Origin: JAFAGX01 sp035622175
Lineage (GTDB): Bacteria; Acidobacteriota; Terriglobia; Terriglobales; Acidobacteriaceae
Direction: 5' to 3'
Assembly (NCBI GenBank): GCA_035622175.1
Contig: DASPVV010000078.1
Location: 1 to 64,000 of the forward strand
Length of the DNA stretch: 64,000 nt
Shown: positions 1 to 9,705 of the stretch, one piece after another
Layout of the letters: every line of letters starts with the position of its first letter
How positions within the stretch are numbered: position 1 is the stretch's first letter
Program-made: the position numbers and the translations under genes
The notes under the pieces: generated by a model
What the model saw: only the letters and a program-made list of their open reading frames with translations
What the model was told of the DNA's origin: nothing
The model's database searches: none

Positions 1-2123
1 TTCTGCGCGGGGCACCCGGGGGAGACGATTATCACCAGATTTGGGTCGATCCCAAGGATTCCGCGCGCATGATTCTCGGAACCGATCAGGGCACGACCAT
101 CAGCCTGGACTACGGCGAAACTTGGAGCACCTGGTATAACCAGCCAACGGCGCAGCTTTACCATGTGATCGCCGACGACAAATTTCCTTATGTGGTCTAC
201 GGCAATCAGCAGGACAGCGGCGCCATTGCCGTGCCCAGCCGCACCGATCACAAGCAGATTACGAACCAGGACAGCTTCTCCGCCAGTGGCAGCGAGAGCG
301 GCTACATCGCCCCCGATCCCAACGATCCTAATATTCTTTATGTCAGCGCGACCTACGGCGGGGTCTCTCGCTTCGATCTGCGCACTTCGCTCGGTCAGAA
401 CATTACGCCCTGGCCGCTTCCGAACTGGGGCACCACGATCAATGAGCGCAAGTATCGCGATCCTTGGACCCCGGTCTTGCTCTTCTCGCCCGTCGACAAA
501 AAGACGCTGTACCTCGGCACGCAATTCGTGATGAAGACCGTCGACGGAGGCTTGCATTGGGCGGCCATCAGTCCCGACCTTACCGGAGCGGCGTCCGGGA
601 GCCCGGGCGACAAACCGCAGGGCCCGGTCACCGTCGAGGACGCCGAACAACGCGGCTACGGCGTGGTGTATACGATCGCGCCCTCGCCTCTAGAGGGCGA
701 TCTGATCTGGGCCGGCAGCGACACCGGCCTGATTCACCTGACCCGCGATGGCGGCAACACTTGGCAGGACGTAACTCCCAAGGGGCTTTCCGACTGGGCA
801 AAGATTGCGATGATCGAGGCTTCCCACTTCGATCCGGCGGAGGCTTACGCCGCCGTGGATCGGCATCGCCTGGACGACCAGAACCCCTATCTGTATCGCA
901 CGCGCGACCATGGCGCCACCTGGCAACGGGTCACGGACGGCATCGACGCGCCCTGGTTCTTGCGCGCCGTCCGCGAAGACCCGCAGACCCAAGGCTTGCT
1001 TTTCGCGGGAACCGCGCGGGGCGTCGTAGTTTCCTTCGACGACGGCGATCACTGGCAGTCGTTGCAATTGAACCTGCCCGCCACCTCGGTCGAGGACCTG
1101 GTCATTCATGGCGATGATCTAGTCATCGCCACCCATGGGCGATCCTTCTGGATTCTTGACAACATCACGCCCCTGCGTCAGGCGGTTGCAGGGGCGAAAG
1201 CAGCCCAGGCGTTTCTCTATGCGCCGGCCACCGCGGTGCGGGTGGACAACGATGCTTTTCTGGCTACGCCGTTGCCGCCGGAGGAGCCGGCCGCCGCCAA
1301 CCCGCCGGATGGCGCCATCCTCGACTACTACCTGAAAGAGGCGGCGAGGCGAGTCAAGCTGGAGATTTTTGACGCCGAGCACAACCTGGTACGAACCTTC
1401 TCCTCCGATGACACGCGGGAAGCCAAGCACCCGCCGCAGCCGATCGCCGAGCGCTGGCTGTCCAAGCCTCGCGTGCCCGAAACGACCCCGGGTATGCACC
1501 GCTATGTCTGGGATTTGTCTTGGGGCGCTCCGAGCAACAACCCGGTGGACGAGGCCGAAGATTCGGAATTCTCCCTCCCCCGCGGCCCGCGTGCCGCCCC
1601 CGGAACTTACGCCGTCCGGCTGACGGTCGACGGCACCATCCTCACCCAATCCCTGAAAGTGACCATGGATCCGCGCTCGACAGCGACTGCGCAGGAACTC
1701 GAGCGCCAGACCGAGTTGGGTCGCGTCATCTTTGCAGCGCTCAATCGCGGGCAAACTCTGGGCGCCGAGATCAACCGGGTGGACAAGAACCTGTCCGAGC
1801 TCGAAAATCAAGCGACCGCCCATCCGGAGCTGTTGCCGACGGTGAAACAACTGCGCAGCAACATCGCCAAGCTTCTGGCCGGAGAAGCGGGCGGCAATCT
1901 CAGCGGGCTTAAGAAGGCAACCACCGGACTCGACGCCGCCTTGGGCGTGGTAGAGAGCAGCGACCGGGCGCTTCCCGCGCAGGCGGTCAGTTTGTGGGAA
2001 GAGTCAGCTCAGGAATTGAACTCCCGCCTCGCCGAGTGGGATGGGTTGAAAAAGACTCTCCTCTCTCACATCAACGAGCAGTTAAAGCAGGCAAACATGC
2101 CTCCCATTCCCCACGGCGAGTGA
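1..2123 (+). CDS. BNR/sortilin-like repeat protein, 3' part
   Basis: The reading frame is open from base 3, so this is the C-terminal part (about 707 residues) of a gene that begins outside the window. At least five Asp-box/BNR motifs (S/T-x-D-x-G-x-T/H-W) are visible, for example LDYGETW, VDGGLHW, TRDGGNTW, TRDHGATW and FDDGDHW. This is the signature of the VPS10/sortilin-like beta-propeller proteins that are abundant in Acidobacteriota and often labelled glycosyl hydrolase. The region after the propeller has a beta-sandwich-like stretch ending in a helical tail with Leu/Glu repeats. An extracytoplasmic binding or hydrolytic role is usual for the family, but no catalytic residues can be named. 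The stop is followed 33 bases later by the convergent beta-lactamase-family gene. Confidence 0.8.
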   Translation, partial: LRGAPGGDDYHQIWVDPKDSARMILGTDQGTTISLDYGETWSTWYNQPTAQLYHVIADDKFPYVVYGNQQDSGAIAVPSRTDHKQITNQDSFSASGSESGYIAPDPNDPNILYVSATYGGVSRFDLRTSLGQNITPWPLPNWGTTINERKYRDPWTPVLLFSPVDKKTLYLGTQFVMKTVDGGLHWAAISPDLTGAASGSPGDKPQGPVTVEDAEQRGYGVVYTIAPSPLEGDLIWAGSDTGLIHLTRDGGNTWQDVTPKGLSDWAKIAMIEASHFDPAEAYAAVDRHRLDDQNPYLYRTRDHGATWQRVTDGIDAPWFLRAVREDPQTQGLLFAGTARGVVVSFDDGDHWQSLQLNLPATSVEDLVIHGDDLVIATHGRSFWILDNITPLRQAVAGAKAAQAFLYAPATAVRVDNDAFLATPLPPEEPAAANPPDGAILDYYLKEAARRVKLEIFDAEHNLVRTFSSDDTREAKHPPQPIAERWLSKPRVPETTPGMHRYVWDLSWGAPSNNPVDEAEDSEFSLPRGPRAAPGTYAVRLTVDGTILTQSLKVTMDPRSTATAQELERQTELGRVIFAALNRGQTLGAEINRVDKNLSELENQATAHPELLPTVKQLRSNIAKLLAGEAGGNLSGLKKATTGLDAALGVVESSDRALPAQAVSLWEESAQELNSRLAEWDGLKKTLLSHINEQLKQANMPPIPHGE

Positions 2124-2156
2124 CGCCGACCCGTCCCGAACCGCAAGCCATCTTAG

Positions 2157-3662
2157 TTACGGGAGCCGGTTTGCTGGCTGGTCCCTGCCATTCTGGTGCA
2201 GGACCAGCCCGGTCGTTCGACCATGGCTATCAGTTTCGAAGGTGATCTCGGCGTCCACGACCTTCAGAAAGTAGTCGCGGTCGCTCTCCGGGAAAATCTC
2301 CAGCTTCGCTTGCCCGGTAGCCTGCACGAACAATTGTGCTTTGTCGCGCGTGATCGTCAGAATGAAGTTGGGCGCGAGTTGATACTGCCCAACGTAGCCG
2401 TCGAACACCTTGGGATCAACGGCTATCTGTTGGTGCTCTTTCGGCGGCTGCCAGAGGGGGGCATCAGCATTCAGCAGGTGTTGCCCGATGTCATCCACTC
2501 CGGCGGGCGTTTCGGCATTGGAAAGGACAACCACACCCATTCCGGTCTTGCGCTCAAAACCAATAAATGATCGGAATCCGCCCGTGCCGCCGTTGTGCCA
2601 CACGATCTCATGGCTGTCGCGAGTCAGGATGTGCCACCCCAGACCGACCTCCAGTCCCGGAGCGCCTGCTGGACGTCGAACAGCAAGCATCGCAGCCATG
2701 GCAGGTGCCAGTGAGCTTTTCCCATAACCGAGATTTGCGGCAACAAAGGTCAACATGTCGTTCGCGGTGGAGCGCAGTGCCCCAGCGCCAGCTAAGGTGG
2801 GCAAATCCCAATATGGGACTGGGTGCATCGCTCGATCGTGGCCGACCGCGAACCGGGTCTTCATATCCTGCGATAAAATGATGCCCGTGCTGCGCATTCC
2901 AAGAGGCTCGCATATCCGAGAGCGCACCAGTTCCTCGTAATCCTTCCCGGCGCGGCGTGCGAGCGCATGTCCCAGCAAGCCGCCGCCGAGGTTTGAATAT
3001 TCGTACTGCGAGCCGATGTCACGAGTTAGGACGAAGCCGGAGAGGAATTGATAAAGCTCCCCGACCGAGTAGTCGGCATAGGGGTTGGCAGCATCCTTAG
3101 GGCTCAGGTTCGAAGGCAGACGCGGCAGACCTGACGTGTGGGTCGCCAATTCCTCCAAGGTGATCTGCCGTCCGTTGCGCTCAGGCATTTTCACTCCGGC
3201 AGGCAAGTATTTCGCCACGGGGTCAGTGAGCGCGACCTCCCCTCGCTGCACCATGTCGGCGAGCACGAGCGAGGTAAAGACCTTGGTGACGGAACCGATC
3301 TCGAAAATCGTGTCGCCCTGAACAGCCCTGCTGTCGCCTGCGTCGAATTTGCCGTAGGAGACGATCCTGCGCCCGGTTGAGTCAATGAAGCCCACGACCA
3401 TGCCGACACTCTGATGCTGCCTGTCGATGCGCTCAACCAGGAGATCACGAATCTCGGCATCTGCCGGGAAAGTCGAACTCGTTTGCGACTGTGCCATCAG
3501 CGGCAGCGCTCCGGCCATAAACCAGCTAGTGAGATAGGAGGGCCCCCAAACCTGGGACGTGGTGGTTTGATCTCGGACGTTCTCGCTAGCTTGGCCGACT
3601 AGGACAGCCAACCCCAAGATCAGGCAAATCCCGCCGATCCCGACCGGTCGCATTTGGTTCAC
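2157..3662 (-). CDS. Serine hydrolase of the beta-lactamase (class C/AmpC-like) family
   Basis: Protein of 501 residues. An N-terminal hydrophobic segment (about residues 8-24) suggests export. The SxxK nucleophile motif is SVTK (Ser124, Lys127), the second motif is Tyr-Ser-Asn at 222-224, and the third is His-Asn-Gly-Gly-Thr at about 356-360, which replaces KTG as in many esterase/D-aminopeptidase-type members. A C-terminal domain of about 95 residues follows, as in DUF3471-type relatives. These proteins hydrolyse esters, peptides or D-amino-acid peptides, and a role in beta-lactam resistance cannot be assumed. The start is GTG at 3662 with GGAGAG upstream; an in-frame ATG three codons later is an alternative. 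It lies 28 bases downstream of the lactate permease on the same strand and may be read through from it. Confidence 0.85.
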   Translation of the reverse strand: MNQMRPVGIGGICLILGLAVLVGQASENVRDQTTTSQVWGPSYLTSWFMAGALPLMAQSQTSSTFPADAEIRDLLVERIDRQHQSVGMVVGFIDSTGRRIVSYGKFDAGDSRAVQGDTIFEIGSVTKVFTSLVLADMVQRGEVALTDPVAKYLPAGVKMPERNGRQITLEELATHTSGLPRLPSNLSPKDAANPYADYSVGELYQFLSGFVLTRDIGSQYEYSNLGGGLLGHALARRAGKDYEELVRSRICEPLGMRSTGIILSQDMKTRFAVGHDRAMHPVPYWDLPTLAGAGALRSTANDMLTFVAANLGYGKSSLAPAMAAMLAVRRPAGAPGLEVGLGWHILTRDSHEIVWHNGGTGGFRSFIGFERKTGMGVVVLSNAETPAGVDDIGQHLLNADAPLWQPPKEHQQIAVDPKVFDGYVGQYQLAPNFILTITRDKAQLFVQATGQAKLEIFPESDRDYFLKVVDAEITFETDSHGRTTGLVLHQNGRDQPANRLP

Positions 3663-3690
3663 CCGCGGCTCTCCGTTCGGCCCCCGCCCG

Positions 3691-5460
3691 CTATTTCACA
3701 AACTGCAGTCCGTGGGGAACCGCGAAGCGAAACAGATAGGCATAGAGCATGACGATCCCACCGACGATGGCACCGAGAGCGACCGAGTGCCAGGCGACAA
3801 AGCGAAAAATGATGCCTTCATTGCCCACTTGCTCGGTGGCGGCGGTGGCAATGGTAATCGATTGAGCGTCCACCATCTTCCCCATCACTCCCCCCGCGCT
3901 GTTGGCGGCGCACATGAGCACGGGATCGACGCCCAGTTGCTGCGCCGTAATTCGCTGCAGGCTTCCGAACAGTGCGTTCGAAGAAGTGTCGCTGCCGGTG
4001 AGCGCGACACCCAACCAGCCAAGAAACGTACCGAAAAACGGATAGAGTACTCCGCTCCGGGTGAAAGCGAGACCGAGCACGGCGTCAAGCCCCGCATACC
4101 GGGTCACAAAGCCAAGTCCCAACATAAAGGAAATCGCCACCATGGCCAGCCGCATGCGCATCAGCGTTCGCCAGAAAATCTGCGCCAGCCGCAAGGGTCC
4201 GAGCCCGAGCAACAAGCCGGCGAGGATGGCCGCCAAGAAACAGCCGGTACCGGTTGCCGACAGCCAATTGAAATCGTAGCGGGCACCTTCCGCGGTTGGC
4301 TTGGCCACCACCGGCGCCGCACGATAGACCGCGTTGTGCAAATAGGGAACATCCCAGCCCGGCTGTCCGGGGCGAGGGCGTCCGTCCGGCAGCACAACAT
4401 GAAACGCAGGCGTGGTAGCCCGGTTCATGGCCAGCTTGATCGAGGGCAGGCCCCAGAGCAGCACCAGCAGGGAGAGAATCGCAAACGGCATCCATGCTTT
4501 CAGGATTTGCGCTGCAGTGTAGGAACGCGGCTGGAGATTACCATCAAAATCTCTGGCCTTCCATTCCGCCCCGAACTGATCCTCGATCTCGCCCTCGGGC
4601 GGCGGCAGGGGCGCGGCTTTCCCGTCATAATCGAAGCGCCAAATGGTTTTCGGCTTCCAGAAACGAAGAAAGACGATGGCGGCGACGATCGATACCACGC
4701 CTCCCATAATGTCCACGAGATTGCTGTCCACATAATTCGACCAGAAGAACTGGGTCAGGGCGAAGGAACACCCGACGACAAGAATGGCAGGGAATACTTC
4801 GAAGGTCTCCTTCCACCCGACCATAGTGCGCACCAGCCAGAAGGGAACAATTAGCGCCGTCCAGGGTAAGATCCGGCCGATCATGGCGCTAAGATCGGAT
4901 TCGGGCAGGGCGGTTACCGCCGCCAGCGTGTGCACCGGCGTTCCGATCGCACCCCATGCCACGGGCGCGGTATTGGCGATCAGGTTGAGGGCCGCAGCAT
5001 GGAATGGCCGGAACCCCAGCCCAATCATGAAAGCGCCGGCGATCGCCACCGGTGCGCCGAAGCCCGCCGCCCCTTCGATAAAGGCGCCAAAGCAAAAGGC
5101 CACCAGCAAGACTTGCAGCCGACGATCCGGCGTCACGCTGGCGATCGATTCCTTCATAATTTCAAATTGGCCGGTTGCGACCGAAATGTCGTAGAGGTAA
5201 ACAGCAGCCAGGACAATCCAGGCTATTTTCAGCAGCCCAAAGCCAACGCCATAAAAAAAACTGGTTGCGGCCAGAATAGGCGGCATGCCAAAGACCAAGA
5301 CAGCCACCAGAATGGCGGTCAGAGCGCCGGCGGCCGCGCACCAGTGAGGCCGCACTCTCAATCCGGCAAGCAGGCCAAACAAAACCAGGATGGGAAGCCC
5401 GGCTACCAGCGTAGACAGCCACCAGTGGCCCAGGGGATCGTAGACCTGTGTCCAATGCAT
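3691..5460 (-). CDS. lctP: L-lactate permease family transporter
   Basis: A 589-residue, strongly hydrophobic protein with a dozen or more likely membrane segments, of the LctP/LldP family (proton-coupled uptake of L-lactate and sometimes glycolate). Family features seen are the glycine-rich stretch FGAFIEGAAGFGAPVAI (about 122-138), the later GVALTGSDTSSNALFGSLQ, and the AANSAGGVMGKMVDAQSI segment near the C terminus. A roughly 90-residue hydrophilic loop in the middle (about 275-365) is longer than in the E. coli protein. It lies 75 bases downstream of an FMN-dependent 2-hydroxyacid dehydrogenase on the same strand. Together they form a lactate uptake-and-oxidation unit in which carbon would enter as lactate and leave as pyruvate. 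Confidence 0.9.
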   Translation of the reverse strand: MHWTQVYDPLGHWWLSTLVAGLPILVLFGLLAGLRVRPHWCAAAGALTAILVAVLVFGMPPILAATSFFYGVGFGLLKIAWIVLAAVYLYDISVATGQFEIMKESIASVTPDRRLQVLLVAFCFGAFIEGAAGFGAPVAIAGAFMIGLGFRPFHAAALNLIANTAPVAWGAIGTPVHTLAAVTALPESDLSAMIGRILPWTALIVPFWLVRTMVGWKETFEVFPAILVVGCSFALTQFFWSNYVDSNLVDIMGGVVSIVAAIVFLRFWKPKTIWRFDYDGKAAPLPPPEGEIEDQFGAEWKARDFDGNLQPRSYTAAQILKAWMPFAILSLLVLLWGLPSIKLAMNRATTPAFHVVLPDGRPRPGQPGWDVPYLHNAVYRAAPVVAKPTAEGARYDFNWLSATGTGCFLAAILAGLLLGLGPLRLAQIFWRTLMRMRLAMVAISFMLGLGFVTRYAGLDAVLGLAFTRSGVLYPFFGTFLGWLGVALTGSDTSSNALFGSLQRITAQQLGVDPVLMCAANSAGGVMGKMVDAQSITIATAATEQVGNEGIIFRFVAWHSVALGAIVGGIVMLYAYLFRFAVPHGLQFVK

Positions 5461-5535
5461 CCGAGTTCACCCGCGCTTGAGTTTTTTTCTTGCTGGCCCT
5501 TTTTCCCCATGGCTCGCCGGCCGATTCCGAATCGG

Positions 5536-6753
5536 TCACCCGGCTTGCCAATGTGCCGGAACATTGACGTAGGAGCGATCCAACTTTGTCATCGAGGGGC
5601 ACCCCAAGAGCCGTAGGGTTCGCTCCAGATCCGCTCGCAAAATCTCGATCGCCCGCGTGACTCCGGCCTCGCCGGCGACCGCCAGCCCATACGCATACGC
5701 CCGCCCGCACAGAACCGCCCGGGCTCCCAGACAAAAGGCTTTCACGACATCCGATCCCCGGCGAATGCCTCCGTCCATCCACACCTCGGCTTGGCCCTTG
5801 ACGGCGGAAACGACTTCCGGCAAGGCTCGCAGGGAAGATGAAACGCAGTCGAGTTGCCTACCGCCGTGGTTCGATACGGAAATCGCCGCCGCGCCTTCGT
5901 CCGCGGCTCGCCGCGCGTCCTCGCCCGTGAGCACGCCCTTGACGACAAGCGGACCGCGCCACAGCTCGCGGATCCAGCGCAAGTCGGCCCAGGTCACGGC
6001 CGCGCGGGCCAGGGCAGCGTTGATGTCAACGAGCGGCATCGGCCCTTTCCCGGGAATGACCACGTTCGGCAAGGCGTGCAGTCCGCCGTCGCGCAAAAAG
6101 CTGGTCAGCCACCCCGGGCGTGCCAACACCTGCGGCAGAAAAGGCAGTTTCTCCCGCAGGCTGCCGCTGACGAGTTCCCTCACGCCATTGCGATAATCGC
6201 GCTCCCGCATCCCGGACATCGGCGTGTCGATGGTCACCACCAAGGCCGCGCACCCGGCGGCCCGTGCCCTTTGAATGACATCCTCGGCGGCAGGACGGCC
6301 GCCGATCAAGTAAAGCTGGTAGAACACTGGCCCGGCGGAGCCGGCCTTTACATCTTCGAGGCGATGCCCGGAAATCGTCGACAAAATGTAGGCTGTGCCG
6401 GCCTGTCCGGCAGCGCGCGCCGCCGCGATCTCCCCCTCGGGATGCATTAAACGGCTGTAGCCGATGGGAGAGAGTAAGAAGGGAACCGACAGATCGAGAC
6501 CCAAGACGCTGGTCGAGAGGTCGCAAGCAGGGAAGCTGACGGCATGGCGAGGCCGGAACGAGACCTCCTGGAAGGCGCGGCAGTTCTCCCGCAGGGTGAC
6601 TTCGCCCTCCGCGCCTCCATCCAAGTAGTCGAAGACCGCTTTCGGCAGCCGACGCCGCGCCAAGGGTCGCAAGTCTTCGATCGAGACGACACGCGGAGAT
6701 GCGACTTGGCGGGAGGACCTCATTGCGGATGCCGACGGGAGAGTGAGTTCCAT
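5536..6753 (-). CDS. lldD: FMN-dependent alpha-hydroxy-acid (L-lactate) dehydrogenase/oxidase
   Basis: About 405 residues of the LldD/glycolate oxidase family, an FMN-binding TIM barrel that oxidises L-2-hydroxy acids such as lactate. The family start VFDYLDGGAEGE is present. So are the catalytic SNHGGRQLD segment, with the active-site His and substrate-binding Arg, and the flavin phosphate loop DGGIRRGSDVVKA followed by LGARAVLCGRAYAYGLA. The frame is open upstream to an ATG at 6828. The ATG at 6753 or the one at 6723 better matches the family N terminus, and none has an ideal ribosome site, so the start is uncertain. The neighbouring permease supports lactate as substrate. Dehydrogenase versus oxidase cannot be decided from sequence. 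Confidence 0.87.
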   Translation of the reverse strand: MELTLPSASAMRSSRQVASPRVVSIEDLRPLARRRLPKAVFDYLDGGAEGEVTLRENCRAFQEVSFRPRHAVSFPACDLSTSVLGLDLSVPFLLSPIGYSRLMHPEGEIAAARAAGQAGTAYILSTISGHRLEDVKAGSAGPVFYQLYLIGGRPAAEDVIQRARAAGCAALVVTIDTPMSGMRERDYRNGVRELVSGSLREKLPFLPQVLARPGWLTSFLRDGGLHALPNVVIPGKGPMPLVDINAALARAAVTWADLRWIRELWRGPLVVKGVLTGEDARRAADEGAAAISVSNHGGRQLDCVSSSLRALPEVVSAVKGQAEVWMDGGIRRGSDVVKAFCLGARAVLCGRAYAYGLAVAGEAGVTRAIEILRADLERTLRLLGCPSMTKLDRSYVNVPAHWQAG

Positions 6754-6923
6754 TTCCCCGATCGTTTCGCCGTAGATAGTACCATCGATGCCGACCCGAC
6801 CGGCGCAAATCCCCGGCTTCACGATCATGCTGCCGGTCGCCTGCGAGTCGCGAGCCCTCCCAGGATGCCAGGCGAGGGCGAGAGGCCGCCCGTGGGTCTC
6901 AACCTAGCGCTGTCTCGAGTTGG

Positions 6924-8273
6924 CTACTTGCTGGATGGGGCAGGTTTGCCGGAGGGAGCCGGGGCCAGCTTCAGATCCTGGGCCGCTTTTTCGAGATCGG
7001 AGACGGCTGGGGAGTTGATTTGATAGAGCGAGGGTTCATTCTCCCGCTTGGCAACAAAGTTGTCGCCGCTTTTTGCGATCAGAACCTTTTCGACCAGCTT
7101 ATTGTCCTTGGAGGTTACGGTCAGCTCGATCGTCGGCTGGGCGAAGCCCGAGTCCAGGAACTTGCTGGCGGAGAGGTCGCGAATCTTGTCGATCAGCGAT
7201 TGGGCGCTCGCGGAGTCCAGCTTTTGACTGCTTCCGTTCCACCAATCCTCGCCCCCGCGGGTGAGGAAGTAACTGTTGGACCCGTCGTGTACTTCGATCT
7301 TGTTGGGGTCGCTGTAGCCGAATTCGAACAGCTTCTTGTTGCGAAAATCATCCAGCCCTTTGTCCAAACCTTGACCGACCGTACTCCCTACCTTGTAGAT
7401 GCCATCGACGATGCTCGATTTTGCGTAATAATCGTCCTTGTTTTTTCGCACTTGGAGTTCCTGAGTTCCTGACTCATCGGTCACTTTCGCGGTGGCGACC
7501 GGGGTGCCGGCGGCAAATGCCGCGGCTATCTTTTTCGCATCATCGGAGCTGCTCAGTTCCATCTTCGCGTCGGTCAAATTGCGCACCAGATCTTCCACCT
7601 GGCCGCCGTCGGCGCGCAAGGGCATGGGTTTCAGGATCTGCCATTCGTCCTTGTTGCGGCCAAACTCCATGTCCTGCTTCTTGGCCTGGAGCTCGACTTT
7701 GCTGATCTTGTCCGCATTGGCCGTGATCAGCCGCTTGTCGCGGAGATCATTCACCTCTTTTTCGATGTTGTTCTTCTCGTAGGCAGCAATCGTGAATACC
7801 CGGGGATCCCCTTCCAGCCGGGCATAGACCGAACCCCCCGTCGGCGTGGTATCGCCGAGCACCAATTGCTGCGTCCGGTTGTCCTTCTCACCGATCGCGG
7901 CTTCGAAGCCCCCCTGACCCAGGCCGTATTGATCCAAATTGCTCGCCTTGTCCTCGACCAGCCGTTCGGAATTCAAGGAGGAGAGGGTGGTGAGCATGCT
8001 CGAAACCGCCGTCTGATCGGCGCCGAACGACTGGGGCGCGGTCATCCGCCAGTTGCCGTTTTGCTTCGCCAGCACGATCGGGGCGGCGCCGCTCTTCTTA
8101 AGCTCGATCTTCGAGATGTCGTCCTCTTTCAGCGACAGAATCTTCGGCGAGGCCGGGACAGAAGCTTCCGCGGTCTCCGCCGATTTGGGGTGGCGGTTGG
8201 ACCAGTAAAGCGCCCCCATCAGTGCGGCGAGGACGCACAGGGCAACGATTAAGCTGCGTAATTTCATCCACAC
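6924..8273 (-). CDS. DUF4340 domain protein of the Gld-like ABC cassette
   Basis: A 449-residue protein with one N-terminal membrane anchor (about residues 7-24), followed by a periplasm-facing region built of repeated beta-rich units: LSLKEDDISKIELKK early, then KISKVELQAKKQDMEFG and KIEVHDGSNSYFLTRGGEDW. These are the duplicated DUF4340 modules. The tail is rich in Pro, Ala and Ser. It is the last gene of the run ATPase-permease-GldG-like-DUF4340, 55 bases after the GldG-like gene. The same four-gene order is widespread in bacteria and is thought to form an envelope ABC complex. Its substrate is not known, and gliding cannot be inferred outside Bacteroidetes. Confidence 0.85.
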   Translation of the reverse strand: MWMKLRSLIVALCVLAALMGALYWSNRHPKSAETAEASVPASPKILSLKEDDISKIELKKSGAAPIVLAKQNGNWRMTAPQSFGADQTAVSSMLTTLSSLNSERLVEDKASNLDQYGLGQGGFEAAIGEKDNRTQQLVLGDTTPTGGSVYARLEGDPRVFTIAAYEKNNIEKEVNDLRDKRLITANADKISKVELQAKKQDMEFGRNKDEWQILKPMPLRADGGQVEDLVRNLTDAKMELSSSDDAKKIAAAFAAGTPVATAKVTDESGTQELQVRKNKDDYYAKSSIVDGIYKVGSTVGQGLDKGLDDFRNKKLFEFGYSDPNKIEVHDGSNSYFLTRGGEDWWNGSSQKLDSASAQSLIDKIRDLSASKFLDSGFAQPTIELTVTSKDNKLVEKVLIAKSGDNFVAKRENEPSLYQINSPAVSDLEKAAQDLKLAPAPSGKPAPSSK

Positions 8274-8328
8274 ACCAGAAGGTAGCCGGGCCGCAAGGAG
8301 CTTTCCGCCCGCGCGCTACAAAGTCGAG

Positions 8329-9705
8329 CTATCTCCGCTTCCACCATACCGACACGCCGGCGAAAACCACGACCAAGGGCAGCACGAACTGACTGGTGCT
8401 GCGCACCCAGGTGAGCTGGGCGCGGGTCATCGTGATGCGCCGGTCTTCGGGCTCTTTCGGACGGATGGAGATCAGGTCTTCATCCGACGCCAGCCAGTCG
8501 ACACTGTTCAAAGCCAGATCGCTGTTTCCGTTGAAATTGATGAAGGAATTCGCCGCCCAAAGGGAGCTCCCCACGACCACGAAGCGGCCCTGCGAATCCT
8601 GCTTGCCGGTGGCATAGGTGCCGGCGGCCGCAATGGTCAGCGGACCCTTGTGATTCTTGGGGTCATTGGCATCCACCCGCGCCGAGTTGAGGTCGTCGGT
8701 CGCCAAGCTGGTGTCGGAGGAGCTGAACAGCTTCTGCACCGAGGTCTTGTCCGCGTTCTTGACCTCGATCGAACGGGAAAGCGGGAAACCCGTGGCCATG
8801 CCTTTCAACTCGTTGACAATGACGTGAGGGTCATAGGTCCTTACCAATGCCACTTGGGGACCCACCCCGAGAAGCTGGCCGATGGGATTGAGATCGAGAA
8901 TCAGATCCTTTTGCAGGGTGACGCCCCAGCTCCCGAGCAGGGTGGACAGGGCATCGTTGTCGGCGATCTCGGATCGGCCGAGCTTCAAGGGGGCGTCCAG
9001 CATGAACAGGGCACGCCCGCCGTCTTCTACATACTTTTTAATGGCCTCGACCTGCGGCGGCTGGTAATCCCTGGTCGGGCCGCCGACAACCAGCACGGTA
9101 CAATCGGTTGGCACCTCGGCCTTGGCGAGCAAATCCACAGCTTTTGCCTGGTAGTTGTCTTTCCCGAGCAAATCTTTAAAACGGGAGAAGCCGTTGCGAT
9201 CGGAATCATCGATCTGGTGCTCGCCGCTGCCGCCTAGAAAGCAGACGGTGCGGGCGGTATGCTTCACGGCGCGGATGATGGCTCCGGTGATGCCTTCTTC
9301 CGTCATGCTCTTGGCTTCTTCTCGGTTGGCGCCAATCTCGACCACCGCAGTTCCGTAGCTCTTGATGCCGGCTTCGCGTGCTTTCTGCGGGTTCTTGTCG
9401 GGATCGACGAACTCAACGTGAATCTTGGGGGAAAGATTGGTGTATTCGCCGAGCAGGTCTCTGGCGTGCTGGAACCGCGTGCCTTGATCGTAGTAGGTGA
9501 TGGTCGCGGGCTGCTTTAAACCCTTGACGATCTTGGCAGTCTGCTCGGACAAGCTATAACGCTTGTTGGACGTCGCGTCGTAGGACTTGTTGTAGCGGTC
9601 GGCGAGCAGGTTGACGATCACCACCGCAGTCAGCACCACCAAGACATAGACGGCAGCATAGATGGCATACTTGGTCTGCCGAGCCTTTAGCAACCCTGTG
9701 TTCAC
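8329..9705 (-). CDS. GldG-like ABC-associated protein
   Basis: A 458-residue protein with an N-terminal membrane segment (about 14-35), a large extracytoplasmic domain, and a C-terminal membrane segment ending in a WWKRR positive-inside tail. The central part contains CFLGGSGEHQIDD and ALFMLDAPLKLGRSEIADN, typical of the GldG/ABC_transp_aux family, a domain related to ThuA/glutamine-amidotransferase folds without its own ATPase. The start is GTG at 9705, placed directly after the permease stop (TAA then GTG), with GGAGG seven bases upstream inside the permease gene. Translational coupling is therefore likely. It probably acts as the extracytoplasmic partner of the ABC permease. Confidence 0.87.
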   Translation of the reverse strand: MNTGLLKARQTKYAIYAAVYVLVVLTAVVIVNLLADRYNKSYDATSNKRYSLSEQTAKIVKGLKQPATITYYDQGTRFQHARDLLGEYTNLSPKIHVEFVDPDKNPQKAREAGIKSYGTAVVEIGANREEAKSMTEEGITGAIIRAVKHTARTVCFLGGSGEHQIDDSDRNGFSRFKDLLGKDNYQAKAVDLLAKAEVPTDCTVLVVGGPTRDYQPPQVEAIKKYVEDGGRALFMLDAPLKLGRSEIADNDALSTLLGSWGVTLQKDLILDLNPIGQLLGVGPQVALVRTYDPHVIVNELKGMATGFPLSRSIEVKNADKTSVQKLFSSSDTSLATDDLNSARVDANDPKNHKGPLTIAAAGTYATGKQDSQGRFVVVGSSLWAANSFINFNGNSDLALNSVDWLASDEDLISIRPKEPEDRRITMTRAQLTWVRSTSQFVLPLVVVFAGVSVWWKRR